Assembly (NCBI GenBank): GCA_028688535.1
Contig: JAQTXY010000049.1
Coordinates: 1 to 9,315 of the forward strand
Source of the DNA: Methanothrix sp.
GTDB taxonomy: Archaea; Halobacteriota; Methanosarcinia; Methanotrichales; Methanotrichaceae
Length of the DNA stretch: 9,315 nucleotides
Direction of reading: 5' to 3'
In this document: positions 1 to 5,488 of the stretch, piece by piece
Position numbering within the stretch: the first letter of the stretch is position 1
How the letters are laid out: the number at the start of each line of letters is the position of its first letter
Position numbers and translations under genes: made by a program
Notes under the pieces: model-generated
What the model saw: only the letters and a program-made list of their open reading frames with translations
Database searches by the model: none
What the model was told of the DNA's origin: nothing

Positions 1-346
1 CCAGCCAGCCCAGGAAGCCTTTGATCTCCTGCTGTTTCTGCTTGTTCATCTCCAGCATTCTCTCCGCCAGGAAGGCCAGGAGGTCATGCACCACATCCGA
101 TCTTTCCTGATCGGCGATGAAGTTGCCAGCTTCGTCTTTGGGCAGGCAGGCGTCTACCTGAGCCAGGATCTCGGCCTGCTTGCCATCGACGTAGAGCTGC
201 TCCAGCTCTGCCCCCAGGCGGAAGCGCTCGGGCGCGGGGGTGGTGAAGGAGATGCGGCGGATTGGAAATGAAGCGATATCAGTTCCTTTCAATTGAGCGA
301 AAGCCTGTCCTTGATCTCTTGTTCTCCGTATTCGTTCCCAATTCAT
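1..346 (-). pseudogene. C-terminal remnant of an Eco57I-like restriction-modification methylase (5'-truncated, runs off left edge)
   Basis: The minus-strand frame is open from about 391 to the left edge. From about 268 downward it reads FPIRRISFTTPAPERF, then ERSDVVHDLLAFLAERM and LEMNKQKQQEIKGFLGWL. This is the style of the region before and inside the C-terminal specificity part of large Eco57I/type IIG methylases, which normally exceed 900 residues. The N-terminal methylase and nuclease parts would have to lie at higher coordinates, but that space is taken by a toxin-like gene and a lipid synthase, so the gene is truncated. An ATG at 346 exists, but the first 26 or so codons have no family look and the true fusion point is unclear. 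The remainder lies beyond the window. Family recognition is from memory of motif style and is moderately sure; the truncation follows directly from the layout. Confidence 0.5.
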
Positions 347-353
347 CAGCTTA

Positions 354-656
354 CTATTTAGAACAACACATAAAAAATGAGTCGACAATCTTCATAAAAA
401 TCCTGAAGACAACGATCATCAGACCATCAACGAGATATTCAACTCTGATCCTTCCAATTTTTAAGCGATAGGCAGGCGGCTTTTGTTTGCCGGCCACTTT
501 GTATATGTTCATTCCCGAACGTGATCTATGTGGATCTATCTTGAGCTGCTCAATGTTATCATTGATCTTTTGTGCCTGGGATTTGTCCATTTTTTCCAGC
601 TCATTCTTAGCTAGAGAGAGCATCTTCAGGGAGAGCAGCACGGCAATCAACACCAT
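354..656 (-). CDS. RelE/ParE-like type II toxin, C-terminus probably altered
   Basis: The product is 100 residues. Residues 15-45 (LAKNELEKMDKSQAQKINDNIEQLK) and 63-85 (YRLKIGRIRVEYLVDG, then VVFRI) match the RelE fold: two N-terminal helices, then strands with the YRLRVGxYRVxY pattern. Family members are usually 85-95 residues, cleave ribosome-bound mRNA, and are encoded with a small antitoxin. Here the tail after FRI is FMKIVDSFFMCCSK, unlike the usual GxRxDxY-type ending. A neighbouring frame reads DFYEDCRLI at the same place, suggesting an indel near position 395. The start at 656 is the first ATG and has only AGGAA directly before it, so translation may begin elsewhere. No intact antitoxin is adjacent. 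It may be an inactive relic. Confidence 0.6.
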   Translation of the reverse strand: MVLIAVLLSLKMLSLAKNELEKMDKSQAQKINDNIEQLKIDPHRSRSGMNIYKVAGKQKPPAYRLKIGRIRVEYLVDGLMIVVFRIFMKIVDSFFMCCSK

Positions 657-665
657 TTCCTAGGT

Positions 666-737
666 TTAATCACTGGCGCGGGGGATCTCTTTAATCTTTG
701 CCATCATGGGCTTTTTGTAGATCTTGTCCTCCTTCAT
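666..737 (-). CDS. tiny ORF in the antitoxin position, unrecognised
   Basis: An ATG at 737, preceded by GGGCAGCGAA, opens 23 codons (MKEDKIYKKPMMAKIKEIPR, then ASD) ending with TAA at 668-666, ten bases before the toxin ATG. The same frame is open upstream into the end of the lipid synthase gene (TWKLIAENTGSE precedes the Met), which could be the residue of a longer protein. The location suggests an antitoxin or its remnant, but no RelB, AbrB or ribbon-helix-helix motif is visible. It may not be a gene at all. Confidence 0.25.
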   Translation of the reverse strand: MKEDKIYKKPMMAKIKEIPRASD

Positions 738-760
738 TTCGCTGCCCGTGTTCTCAGCTA

Positions 761-1369
761 TCAACTTCCATGTCTGAGTGCAAACGCTATCCTCTGTAGC
801 GCCGTGGCGTTAGCCAGCACCACTGTCAAGGCTATCACTGCCACCATCCACTGGGTGTTGAACAGCCCCAGAAACATTCCCGCATAAAGCAGCATGAGCC
901 TCTCAAACCGCTCCAGCAGTCCTCCCATCTTCTTCAGCTCCGCCTCTCCTTTGACAATGCCTCGATGATCGGCATAGGCCCGTACAAAGGTGGTCATGAG
1001 CGATCCGAAGAAGAGCAGCATAAACCAGACCTCATAAGCCAGCCCCAGAAACTCGCCTCTTCCCAGATAGAAGAGCAGCCCCAGATAGAGCAACAGTTCT
1101 ACGTACCTGTCCACCACTCCGTCCAGGAAGGCGCCCTTGGCAGTGGACTGGTGAGTAACCCGGGCTACCGTCCCATCCACGATGTCGAGAAAGGCGGAGA
1201 GGGAGAAGAGCACCAGGCCCAGGCCCAGCCGCCCGTTTGCCAGAGCGGCCATTCCACCCAGCGCCGGCACGATGGAGAGCAGCGTCCAGGCATTGGGGGA
1301 AAGGCCGAGAGCGGCCAGCCCGCCTGCTAGCCGGTCCGTCTGCTCAGACTTGAATTTAGCTTTGAGCAT
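761..1369 (-). CDS. CDP-alcohol phosphatidyltransferase, archaetidylinositol phosphate synthase type
   Basis: This is a 202-residue integral membrane enzyme. The family hallmark D62-x2-D65-G66-x2-A69-R70-x8-G79-x3-D83-x3-D87 is complete, giving the two-metal site that moves a phospho-alcohol headgroup onto a CDP-activated lipid with release of CMP. About six hydrophobic segments are visible (for example around 28-44, 48-64, 89-103, 110-130, 155-170 and 173-192). The stretch GGLLERFERLMLLYAG (149-164) matches the part typical of archaeal enzymes that join CDP-archaeol to inositol-1-phosphate; glycerol or serine as acceptor cannot be excluded. The ATG at 1369 follows GAGACGATGAAAA, and the gene starts 17 bases after the aminotransferase stop, so it is probably the third gene of the regulator operon. 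Length is normal for the archaeal family. Confidence 0.8.
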   Translation of the reverse strand: MLKAKFKSEQTDRLAGGLAALGLSPNAWTLLSIVPALGGMAALANGRLGLGLVLFSLSAFLDIVDGTVARVTHQSTAKGAFLDGVVDRYVELLLYLGLLFYLGRGEFLGLAYEVWFMLLFFGSLMTTFVRAYADHRGIVKGEAELKKMGGLLERFERLMLLYAGMFLGLFNTQWMVAVIALTVVLANATALQRIAFALRHGS

Positions 1370-1386
1370 TTTTCATCGTCTCTCAA

Positions 1387-2586
1387 TTAAAGGCTGGCGA
1401 GGAATTTCTCAATTCTATCCAGCGCCTCAATCAGCTCCTCACGGGATGTAGCATAGCTGCAGCGCAGCAATCCTTCCCCGCTCGGCCCGAAGACGCTGCC
1501 CGGCACCACTGCCACCTTCTGCTCTTTGAGGAGCCTTTCAGCGAACTCCTCTGAGGACAGCCCCCAGGCTTTCACAGATGGGAAGGCGTAAAAGGCTCCC
1601 CTGGGCTCGAAGCAGTCCAGGCCGATGCGGTTTAGGCCGGAGACGAACATGCGCCGGCGCAGGTTATACTCGTGCTTCATGTGTAGCATCTCCTCATCGC
1701 CCTTCTGCATGGCCTCTAAAGCCGCTACCTGAGCCATGGTAGGCGCACTGAGCATGGTGTACTGGTGCACCTTGGTCATGGCCCCTACCAGTGCCGGATC
1801 GCCCATCGCATAGCCTATGCGCCAGCCGGTCATGGCATGCGACTTGGATAGGCCGTTGAGGATAATCGTCCTATCCTGCATGCCCTCCAGCTGGGCGAAG
1901 CTGGCATGGCTGCCTGTATAGGTGAGCTTGGCATAAACCTCATCTGATATGACCAGAAGATCGTTCTCGACAACCACATCTGCCAGATCCTCCAGATCGG
2001 AGCGGGTCATTATCGCACCGGTGGGATTGTTGGGGTAGCTGAGCAGCAGGGCGCGGGTCTTGTCCGTAACTGCCGCGGCTACCTCCTCCGGTTGCAGCCG
2101 AAACTCGTCCTCCAGGCGAGTGGGAACTGTTCTTGCTACTCCTCCTGCCAGAAGAATGTCCGGGGTGTAGGCCACATAGCATGGCTCGGGAACAATGACC
2201 TCGTCGCCGGGGTTTAGGGTAGCGCGAAAAGCCAAATCTACTGCTTCGCTAACCCCGGTGGTGATGAGTATCTGCTCGGCTGGGTCATAGGTCAGGCCTA
2301 GGTCGCAGCGCACCGACTCGCTGATAACCTCCCTTAGCTCAGGTATGCCTTTGTTGGAGGTGTAGTGTGTGTTGCCCGACTCAAGCGAATAGATGCAGGC
2401 CTCACGCACATGCCAGGGCGTGACGAAGTCCGGCTCACCCACACCCAGGGATATTGCCCCTTCCATCTCGCTCACCAGATCGAAGAACTTTCTTATGCCT
2501 GATGGAGGCATGCCTTTGACAGTCTGATTTAAATGCTGCTGGGCATTCCAAACGGGGATGGTTACATTTTTCAGGCTCTGCTTCAT
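1387..2586 (-). CDS. PLP-dependent class I aminotransferase (aspartate/aromatic type)
   Basis: The product has 399 residues and all fold-type I landmarks: SLGVGEPDF (46-54), HYTSNKG (74-80), YPNNPTG with N187, SDEVY with D215 binding the PLP nitrogen, SKSHAMTGWRIGY with the Schiff-base lysine K248 and phosphate-binding R256, and LLRCSY with R375 for the substrate carboxylate. Such enzymes pass an amino group from an amino acid to 2-oxoglutarate in the cytoplasm; the exact substrate (aspartate, alanine or aromatic) cannot be read from sequence. The ATG at 2586 overlaps the regulator's TGA in ATGA and has GGTGAT 6 bases upstream, so the two are translationally coupled. The first 25 residues before PPSGIRKFF are longer than in many archaeal homologues. 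Coupling to an Lrp-type regulator fits amino-acid-responsive control. Confidence 0.9.
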   Translation of the reverse strand: MKQSLKNVTIPVWNAQQHLNQTVKGMPPSGIRKFFDLVSEMEGAISLGVGEPDFVTPWHVREACIYSLESGNTHYTSNKGIPELREVISESVRCDLGLTYDPAEQILITTGVSEAVDLAFRATLNPGDEVIVPEPCYVAYTPDILLAGGVARTVPTRLEDEFRLQPEEVAAAVTDKTRALLLSYPNNPTGAIMTRSDLEDLADVVVENDLLVISDEVYAKLTYTGSHASFAQLEGMQDRTIILNGLSKSHAMTGWRIGYAMGDPALVGAMTKVHQYTMLSAPTMAQVAALEAMQKGDEEMLHMKHEYNLRRRMFVSGLNRIGLDCFEPRGAFYAFPSVKAWGLSSEEFAERLLKEQKVAVVPGSVFGPSGEGLLRCSYATSREELIEALDRIEKFLASL

Positions 2587-3062
2587 GGAGTAATCACCAA
2601 TCTCTGGGGCTTTTGCTTTTCGGTGAGAATGACGCCGTGCTCTTTGTAGCTCCGGAGGATGAAGTGAGTGCAGGTTGATTGAACGCCTTCCAGGGGCGCG
2701 ATCTTCTCCGCCACGAAGTAGGCGATGTCTTTCATGGACTTGCCTCGCACAGTTACGGATAGGTCATGATCACCTGAGATAAGTCGCACCGACTCTACCT
2801 CTGAGAAGTTGGCGATTCTCTCCGCCACTGCGTCGTAGCCTGTCTTTCGTTGCAGCGCTACCTTCAGCTCCAAAACGGCGAAGACAAAACTCTGATCGAG
2901 CTTCTCCCAGTTGATCAAAGTGATGTACTTTCTTATGACGCCTGCGTTTTCCAGATCCCGGATCTCTTTAGCTACATCAGCCTCAGGTCTGCCCAGCAGT
3001 GCCGCGATCTCGGAAGTGGTTGCCTTGGCGTTTTCGGAAAGAATCTCCAAAATCTCGTTCAT
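2583..3062 (-). CDS. Lrp/AsnC family transcriptional regulator
   Basis: The 159-residue product has an N-terminal winged helix-turn-helix (about 3-55, with TTSEIAALLGRPEADVAKEI as the DNA-binding helices) and a C-terminal RAM effector domain (about 60-140) containing the GDHDLSV loop at 97-103 where amino-acid ligands bind at dimer interfaces. Such proteins form dimers to octamers and often control their own gene. The ATG at 3062 is preceded by GGAGGGGGT, somewhat far upstream (about 14 bases from the end of the run). The stop overlaps the aminotransferase start. A perfect palindrome at 3107-3121 lies over the predicted transcription start and is the natural candidate operator. The last 15 residues (EKQKPQRLVITP) go beyond the core domain. 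Whether it activates or represses is not visible. Confidence 0.88.
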   Translation of the reverse strand: MNEILEILSENAKATTSEIAALLGRPEADVAKEIRDLENAGVIRKYITLINWEKLDQSFVFAVLELKVALQRKTGYDAVAERIANFSEVESVRLISGDHDLSVTVRGKSMKDIAYFVAEKIAPLEGVQSTCTHFILRSYKEHGVILTEKQKPQRLVITP

Positions 3063-3106
3063 GAAATTCTGTATTTACCCCCTCCATCCAATTATAGGCT
3101 TTGCGC

Positions 3107-3121
3107 TTACTAGAGTAGTAA
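3107..3121. promoter_or_regulatory. perfect 15-bp palindrome, candidate autoregulatory operator of the Lrp-like regulator
   Basis: TTACTAGAGTAGTAA has 6-bp arms that are exact reverse complements around a 3-base centre. Lrp/AsnC proteins classically bind 13-15 bp palindromes. It lies between the regulator's predicted TATA element (3128-3136) and start codon, covering the expected transcription start near 3106, a position from which a bound dimer would block RNA polymerase. The symmetry is seen directly; the binding is inferred. Confidence 0.5.
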
Positions 3122-3127
3122 GGATAA

Positions 3128-3136
3128 TCATATACA
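3128..3136 (-). promoter_or_regulatory. TATA element for the regulator-aminotransferase-lipid synthase operon
   Basis: On the minus strand the element reads TGTATATGA, preceded by CGAT as a possible BRE. A start about 26 bases on would fall near 3106, giving a leader of roughly 43 bases that contains the GGAGGGGG ribosome site. The choice rests on sequence resemblance only. Confidence 0.45.
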
Positions 3137-3138
3137 AT

Positions 3139-3153
3139 CGAAAGTTATTAATA
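3139..3153 (+). promoter_or_regulatory. BRE/TATA promoter of the zinc-ribbon gene, predicted leaderless
   Basis: CGAAAG followed by TTATTAATA closely fits the archaeal BRE plus TATA pattern. Its centre is about 27 bases upstream of the ATG at 3176, the usual TATA-to-start distance, and there is no Shine-Dalgarno sequence in the 20 bases before the ATG. The mRNA therefore probably begins at or within a base or two of the start codon. Confidence 0.55.
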
Positions 3154-3175
3154 CTCTTATTACAACTGTATTAAT

Positions 3176-3292
3176 ATGAAACAGATGAGATGCCCCAAAT
3201 GCCATTATGGATGGGAGACGAGAGTAAATAAACCAAAGGCCTGCCCTAGATGCAAAACCAGGTTGGATATGAAGAAGATGAAGAAGGCCTGA
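3176..3292 (+). CDS. 38-residue zinc-ribbon protein
   Basis: The translation starts MKQMRCPKCHYGWETRV and continues with NKPKACPRCKTRLDMKK. Two CPxC knuckles (C6/C9 and C23/C26) separated by 13 residues form a minimal four-cysteine zinc ribbon, with aromatic and basic residues between them and a lysine-rich tail. Small proteins of this form (CPxCxYxW ... PxxCPRCKxRLD) recur in methanogens and are of unknown function; nucleic-acid binding or a protein-protein role is a guess from the basic character. It has a good promoter, probably leaderless, and is divergent from the Lrp-like regulator. Its stop codon lies inside a strong hairpin. It is short, but the motif and promoter together make it credible. 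Confidence 0.75.
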   Translation: MKQMRCPKCHYGWETRVNKPKACPRCKTRLDMKKMKKA

Positions 3293-3308
3293 ACTAATGA
3301 TTCAGGCC
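3286..3308 (+). repeat. perfect 8-bp stem-loop spanning the zinc-ribbon stop codon
   Basis: GGCCTGAA, a 7-base loop (CTAATGA) and TTCAGGCC form an uninterrupted 8-bp hairpin that includes the TGA stop at 3290-3292. No T-run follows, so it is not a bacterial-type terminator; it could protect the 3' end of the mRNA or act as a processing site. Confidence 0.5.
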
Positions 3309-3364
3309 CAAATCCCTATTGTCCATTGCGTGGATCTCTGTAATAAAACAACCAAAGACTCTGA

Positions 3365-3383
3365 TTATTTAAGAAAATAGAAA
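3365..3383 (-). terminator. T-rich tract after tRNA-Thr
   Basis: On the minus strand the tRNA is followed by CTTTTCTATTTTCTTAAAT. Pyrimidine-rich tracts with runs of T are the usual intrinsic stop signal of archaeal RNA polymerase, and this one sits directly behind the tRNA 3' end. Confidence 0.55.
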
Positions 3384-3458
3384 AGCCCCGAGCGTGATTC
3401 GAACACGCGACCTATTGATTACAAGTCAATCGCTCTGGACCAGCTGAGCTACCGAGGC
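3384..3458 (-). tRNA. tRNA-Thr (anticodon TGT)
   Basis: The 75-base gene folds as a complete cloverleaf: acceptor GCCTCGG with TCGGGGC, D-stem GCTC/GAGC, anticodon arm ATTGA-CTTGTAA-TCAAT with anticodon TGT reading ACA, T-arm GCGTG-TTCGAAT-CACGC, discriminator T. The T73 discriminator agrees with archaeal threonine tRNAs. CCA is not encoded and no intron is present. The 5' end is 13 bases after the stop of the TtuA-like gene, so the tRNA is either co-transcribed or served by a promoter inside that gene's end. Confidence 0.95.
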
Positions 3459-3471
3459 GACAATGGTCCGA

Positions 3472-4275
3472 TCATTTTCCATCTTTACTTAAAGGCTTTG
3501 CCCTTGTCAGCTCCTTCATATGCCTGACCTTTTCCAGGCCGCGCAGCAGAGAATAATTAGTGCCGGGATGCCGGCAGTCAAAGTCGCATAAGAGCCTCTT
3601 TGCCTCGCTGCGCAGAGCAGTGGTATCTGGCATCTCGTCGGCATCATCAAATCCCAGATGGCGTCCCTGGGCATAAAGCTGCACCTCTTTTTCGGGAATA
3701 CGCCGCAGCGGCTTTATCCAGGCGACGGTTTGCTCTTCTCTCCGAGATGTCTCAGATATTACTGCGTCTGTGTCGCCCTGCAATAAGCTCATGAAGATAT
3801 CTCGCGCCTCATCATCCAGGGTCTCGCCGGTAGCAAGAATTGCGGCTTGATTTTCCTCTGCAGCCACAAGAAGCAGTCCTCTCTTTCGGGCTGACCGGAC
3901 AATGTGTGGCGTCTCCTGATACTGCAAAAGCGGCAGGCTCACTACAGTATAGGCAATATCCAGTTGCTCTGCCACATCTGCGGCCTGCTCAGCGGTGGGC
4001 CATGTCTTCTTCCCATCATCGATGATAACCGCTAATAGCTCAATGTTTTTTCGGGCAATGAAGAGATTCTTGAGAACAAATGCGAGCGCCGCGCTCTTTC
4101 TCCCTCCATCCAGGCCCACAGCTATGCGCGAGCCGGGGCCGAAGAGGCCAGTCTTGCGCAGCTCCTCCCTGATCTTGCGGTGTACATCCGCTTCGAAATG
4201 CTCACGGCAGAGATGCATTCCCGAGTATCTTTGATAGATAATGGCTGCACAATTGCATTTGTCGCACGGGGTCAC
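3472..4275 (-). CDS. TtuA/NcsA-like (TIGR00269-type) protein lacking catalytic motifs
   Basis: The 267-residue product keeps the family's N-terminal zinc finger (C4, C7, C23, H26, with IIYQRYSGMHLCREHF) and the later LATGETLDDEARDIFMSLLQGD (147-168) and HPGTNYSLLRGLEKV (236-250) blocks. Members are ATP-dependent tRNA thiolases using a PP-loop SGGKDS and three cysteines holding a 4Fe-4S cluster. Here the PP-loop reads LDGGRKS (55-61), the CxxC-G-RR site is HIVRSARKR (124-132), the later Cys-Pro site is EMP (214-216), and the C-terminal second zinc finger is absent. It therefore looks like a non-catalytic paralogue rather than a sulfur transferase. The start is a GTG at 4275 with GTGAG upstream, chosen because the zinc finger begins three residues later. 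It lies 17 bases behind pelota, probably in the same operon. Confidence 0.75.
   Translation of the reverse strand: MTPCDKCNCAAIIYQRYSGMHLCREHFEADVHRKIREELRKTGLFGPGSRIAVGLDGGRKSAALAFVLKNLFIARKNIELLAVIIDDGKKTWPTAEQAADVAEQLDIAYTVVSLPLLQYQETPHIVRSARKRGLLLVAAEENQAAILATGETLDDEARDIFMSLLQGDTDAVISETSRREEQTVAWIKPLRRIPEKEVQLYAQGRHLGFDDADEMPDTTALRSEAKRLLCDFDCRHPGTNYSLLRGLEKVRHMKELTRAKPLSKDGK
3484..3497 (-). promoter_or_regulatory. possible tRNA-Thr promoter inside the end of the TtuA-like gene
   Basis: The minus strand carries AAGCCTTTAAGTAA, a BRE/TATA-like element centred near 3490. A start about 26 bases downstream (near 3464) would lie a few bases before the tRNA 5' end. The element overlaps the last codons of the upstream gene. 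Confidence 0.35.
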
Positions 4276-4292
4276 TTCAACTCACATCTTTC

Positions 4293-5330
4293 TTAGACAA
4301 TCTTGAATCGTAGCAATGCCGCCACGCCTCCCAGCGAACGCAGTCGATCTCCCGGCTCAAATTCAGAGCTGAAGATCACCACCTTCCCCCGAGCATCGGC
4401 TACTTCGCGCATGATCTCATCCACCTTTCCCCGACGGGCCAGCTCATCCAATACCAGCAGCTTTTCGATCGCACCGTAGTTCCGGGCGGTCTCCACCTCT
4501 TTTATGCCGTAGGCGGCTTTGCCGTCCGTGGCGATCTCCCGGAAGAGATCTTCAATGAGCAATGCTTCGCGGGCTATGCGGCTGGCTTCTAGAACGCTCT
4601 TTACCGATCCGCGGCGCAAAACCTCCTGAAATCCCGATCTTCCGATGGATGAGGTATCGTCCATGGCAATTCTCTTGGCCAAATCGGGAAGGCTGGAGTC
4701 GATAACCTTCTTTAAATCCTCTTTGGTAAACCCTGGCCCCGCCAGGATTACCTCTGCGCCATCCTTTGCCGTCGTATCAATCGCTCGCGCCACATCCCGC
4801 AAGAAGCCGCCGCGCGTATCTTCGCCGCTGCCCTTGCCGCTTCCCTGGCGCAGCTCCGCCGCCGTCTGCACCCCGAACTGGCGCAAAACACCGATGGTGG
4901 CCTCACCCTCCTCTATCAGCGCAATAACCACTTTCGGTCTCTGCGACTCGGCTACCGCCTCATCTATGCGCGCCAGAAGGTCCGGCCGCCAGTGATACTT
5001 GAGGATGGACAGCTGCGTTCCCACCTCGATATTCAGAGTATGATATGCTCCCACATCCATGCCAGACTTGATAATACCGTGCAGCCGCAGCCAATTGGAG
5101 TACATATGAAACTCTATATCCTCAACCTTGACCCCCAGGCGCACCGTCTTCCTCTCCATCTTCTCAGGGCGCGCCTTGTCGGCGATGGCTGGAACCTTCC
5201 GGTGAGTGAGGGCAAATACCAGATCGCCTCTTGCAATCAGGTGCTGTAGATGCCAGAGGTCATCTAATGACTCCGGAAGGAGGGCAATTTCCCCTTCGTC
5301 GCCTCGCAGATTCTTCTTCAGGATGCGCAT
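4293..5330 (-). CDS. pelA: Pelota (Dom34) mRNA surveillance protein
   Basis: The 345-residue product has the three-domain build of archaeal Pelota: an N-terminal Sm-like domain (about 1-128, beginning MRILKKNLRGDEGEIALLPE), a central eRF1-like domain (about 132-258, VVIALIEEGEATIGVL) without the GGQ of true release factors, and a C-terminal eRF1 domain 3 (about 259-345) with KVVIFSSEFEPGDRL and SLGGVAALLRFKI. Pelota enters the empty A site of stalled ribosomes with aEF1A and, with ABCE1, splits them. Length is normal. The ATG at 5330 follows GAAGGTAG 7 bases upstream, although a TATA-like element at 5355-5361 would leave almost no leader. The TtuA-like gene and tRNA-Thr follow on the same strand. 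Confidence 0.95.
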   Translation of the reverse strand: MRILKKNLRGDEGEIALLPESLDDLWHLQHLIARGDLVFALTHRKVPAIADKARPEKMERKTVRLGVKVEDIEFHMYSNWLRLHGIIKSGMDVGAYHTLNIEVGTQLSILKYHWRPDLLARIDEAVAESQRPKVVIALIEEGEATIGVLRQFGVQTAAELRQGSGKGSGEDTRGGFLRDVARAIDTTAKDGAEVILAGPGFTKEDLKKVIDSSLPDLAKRIAMDDTSSIGRSGFQEVLRRGSVKSVLEASRIAREALLIEDLFREIATDGKAAYGIKEVETARNYGAIEKLLVLDELARRGKVDEIMREVADARGKVVIFSSEFEPGDRLRSLGGVAALLRFKIV

Positions 5331-5350
5331 GAAATCTACCTTCTAATCAA

Positions 5351-5362
5351 AAGGCTTAAATC
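5351..5362. promoter_or_regulatory. shared TATA-like element between pelota and tRNA-Asn
   Basis: AAGGCTTAAATC on the plus strand (GATTTAAGCCTT on the minus) is centred near 5358. It is about 30 bases before the tRNA-Asn 5' end and about 28 before the pelota ATG, so the same box could fit either direction. The tRNA direction has the better purine-rich BRE (AAAAGG). Confidence 0.4.
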
Positions 5363-5387
5363 ATTGTGTATCGAGGGAGGGTGTCGA

Positions 5388-5478
5388 GCCGCCATAACTC
5401 AGTTGGTAGAGTGTCTGGCTGTTAATTGCAAAGAAAGCAGTAACCAGAATGTCACAGGTTCGAGCCCTGTTGGCGGCG
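5388..5478 (+). tRNA. tRNA-Asn (anticodon GTT) with an 18-nt intron
   Basis: The cloverleaf is complete once an 18-base intron is removed: acceptor GCCGCCA/TGGCGGC, D-stem ACTC/GAGT, anticodon arm TCTGG-CTGTTAA-CCAGA, T-arm ACAGG-TTCGAGC-CCTGT, discriminator G as expected for Asn. The mature length is 73 bases. The 3' CCA is not encoded (the gene is followed by CA and then T). The splice site is at the canonical 37/38 position. Confidence 0.93.
5425..5442 (+). other. bulge-helix-bulge intron in tRNA-Asn
   Basis: The intron is ATTGCAAAGAAAGCAGTA. The 5' exon bases CTGT (5419-5422) pair with GCAG (5437-5440) as a 4-bp central helix (one T-G pair), flanked by 3-base bulges TA|A at both splice sites and by the TCTGG/CCAGA outer helix. 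This is the substrate recognised by archaeal tRNA splicing endonuclease. It leaves an 11-base terminal loop without an inner stem. Confidence 0.88.
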
Positions 5479-5488
5479 CATTCTTTTT

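Noticed and set aside
262..471. Plus-strand 69-codon open frame
   Set aside because: It is antisense to the toxin and methylase remnant, with no family resemblance, promoter or ribosome site.
965..1330. Plus-strand 121-codon open frame
   Set aside because: It is a shadow of the phosphatidyltransferase, whose motifs are complete on the other strand.
4293..5330. Peptide chain release factor aRF1 instead of Pelota
   Set aside because: There is no GGQ motif or NIKS-type N-terminal domain, and the N-terminus and length match Pelota.
5481..5488. T-run between the two plus-strand tRNAs as a terminator
   Set aside because: Only 10 bases separate the tRNAs, leaving no room for a second promoter except inside tRNA-Asn. 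Termination here would silence the second tRNA, so the run is more likely a processing spacer.
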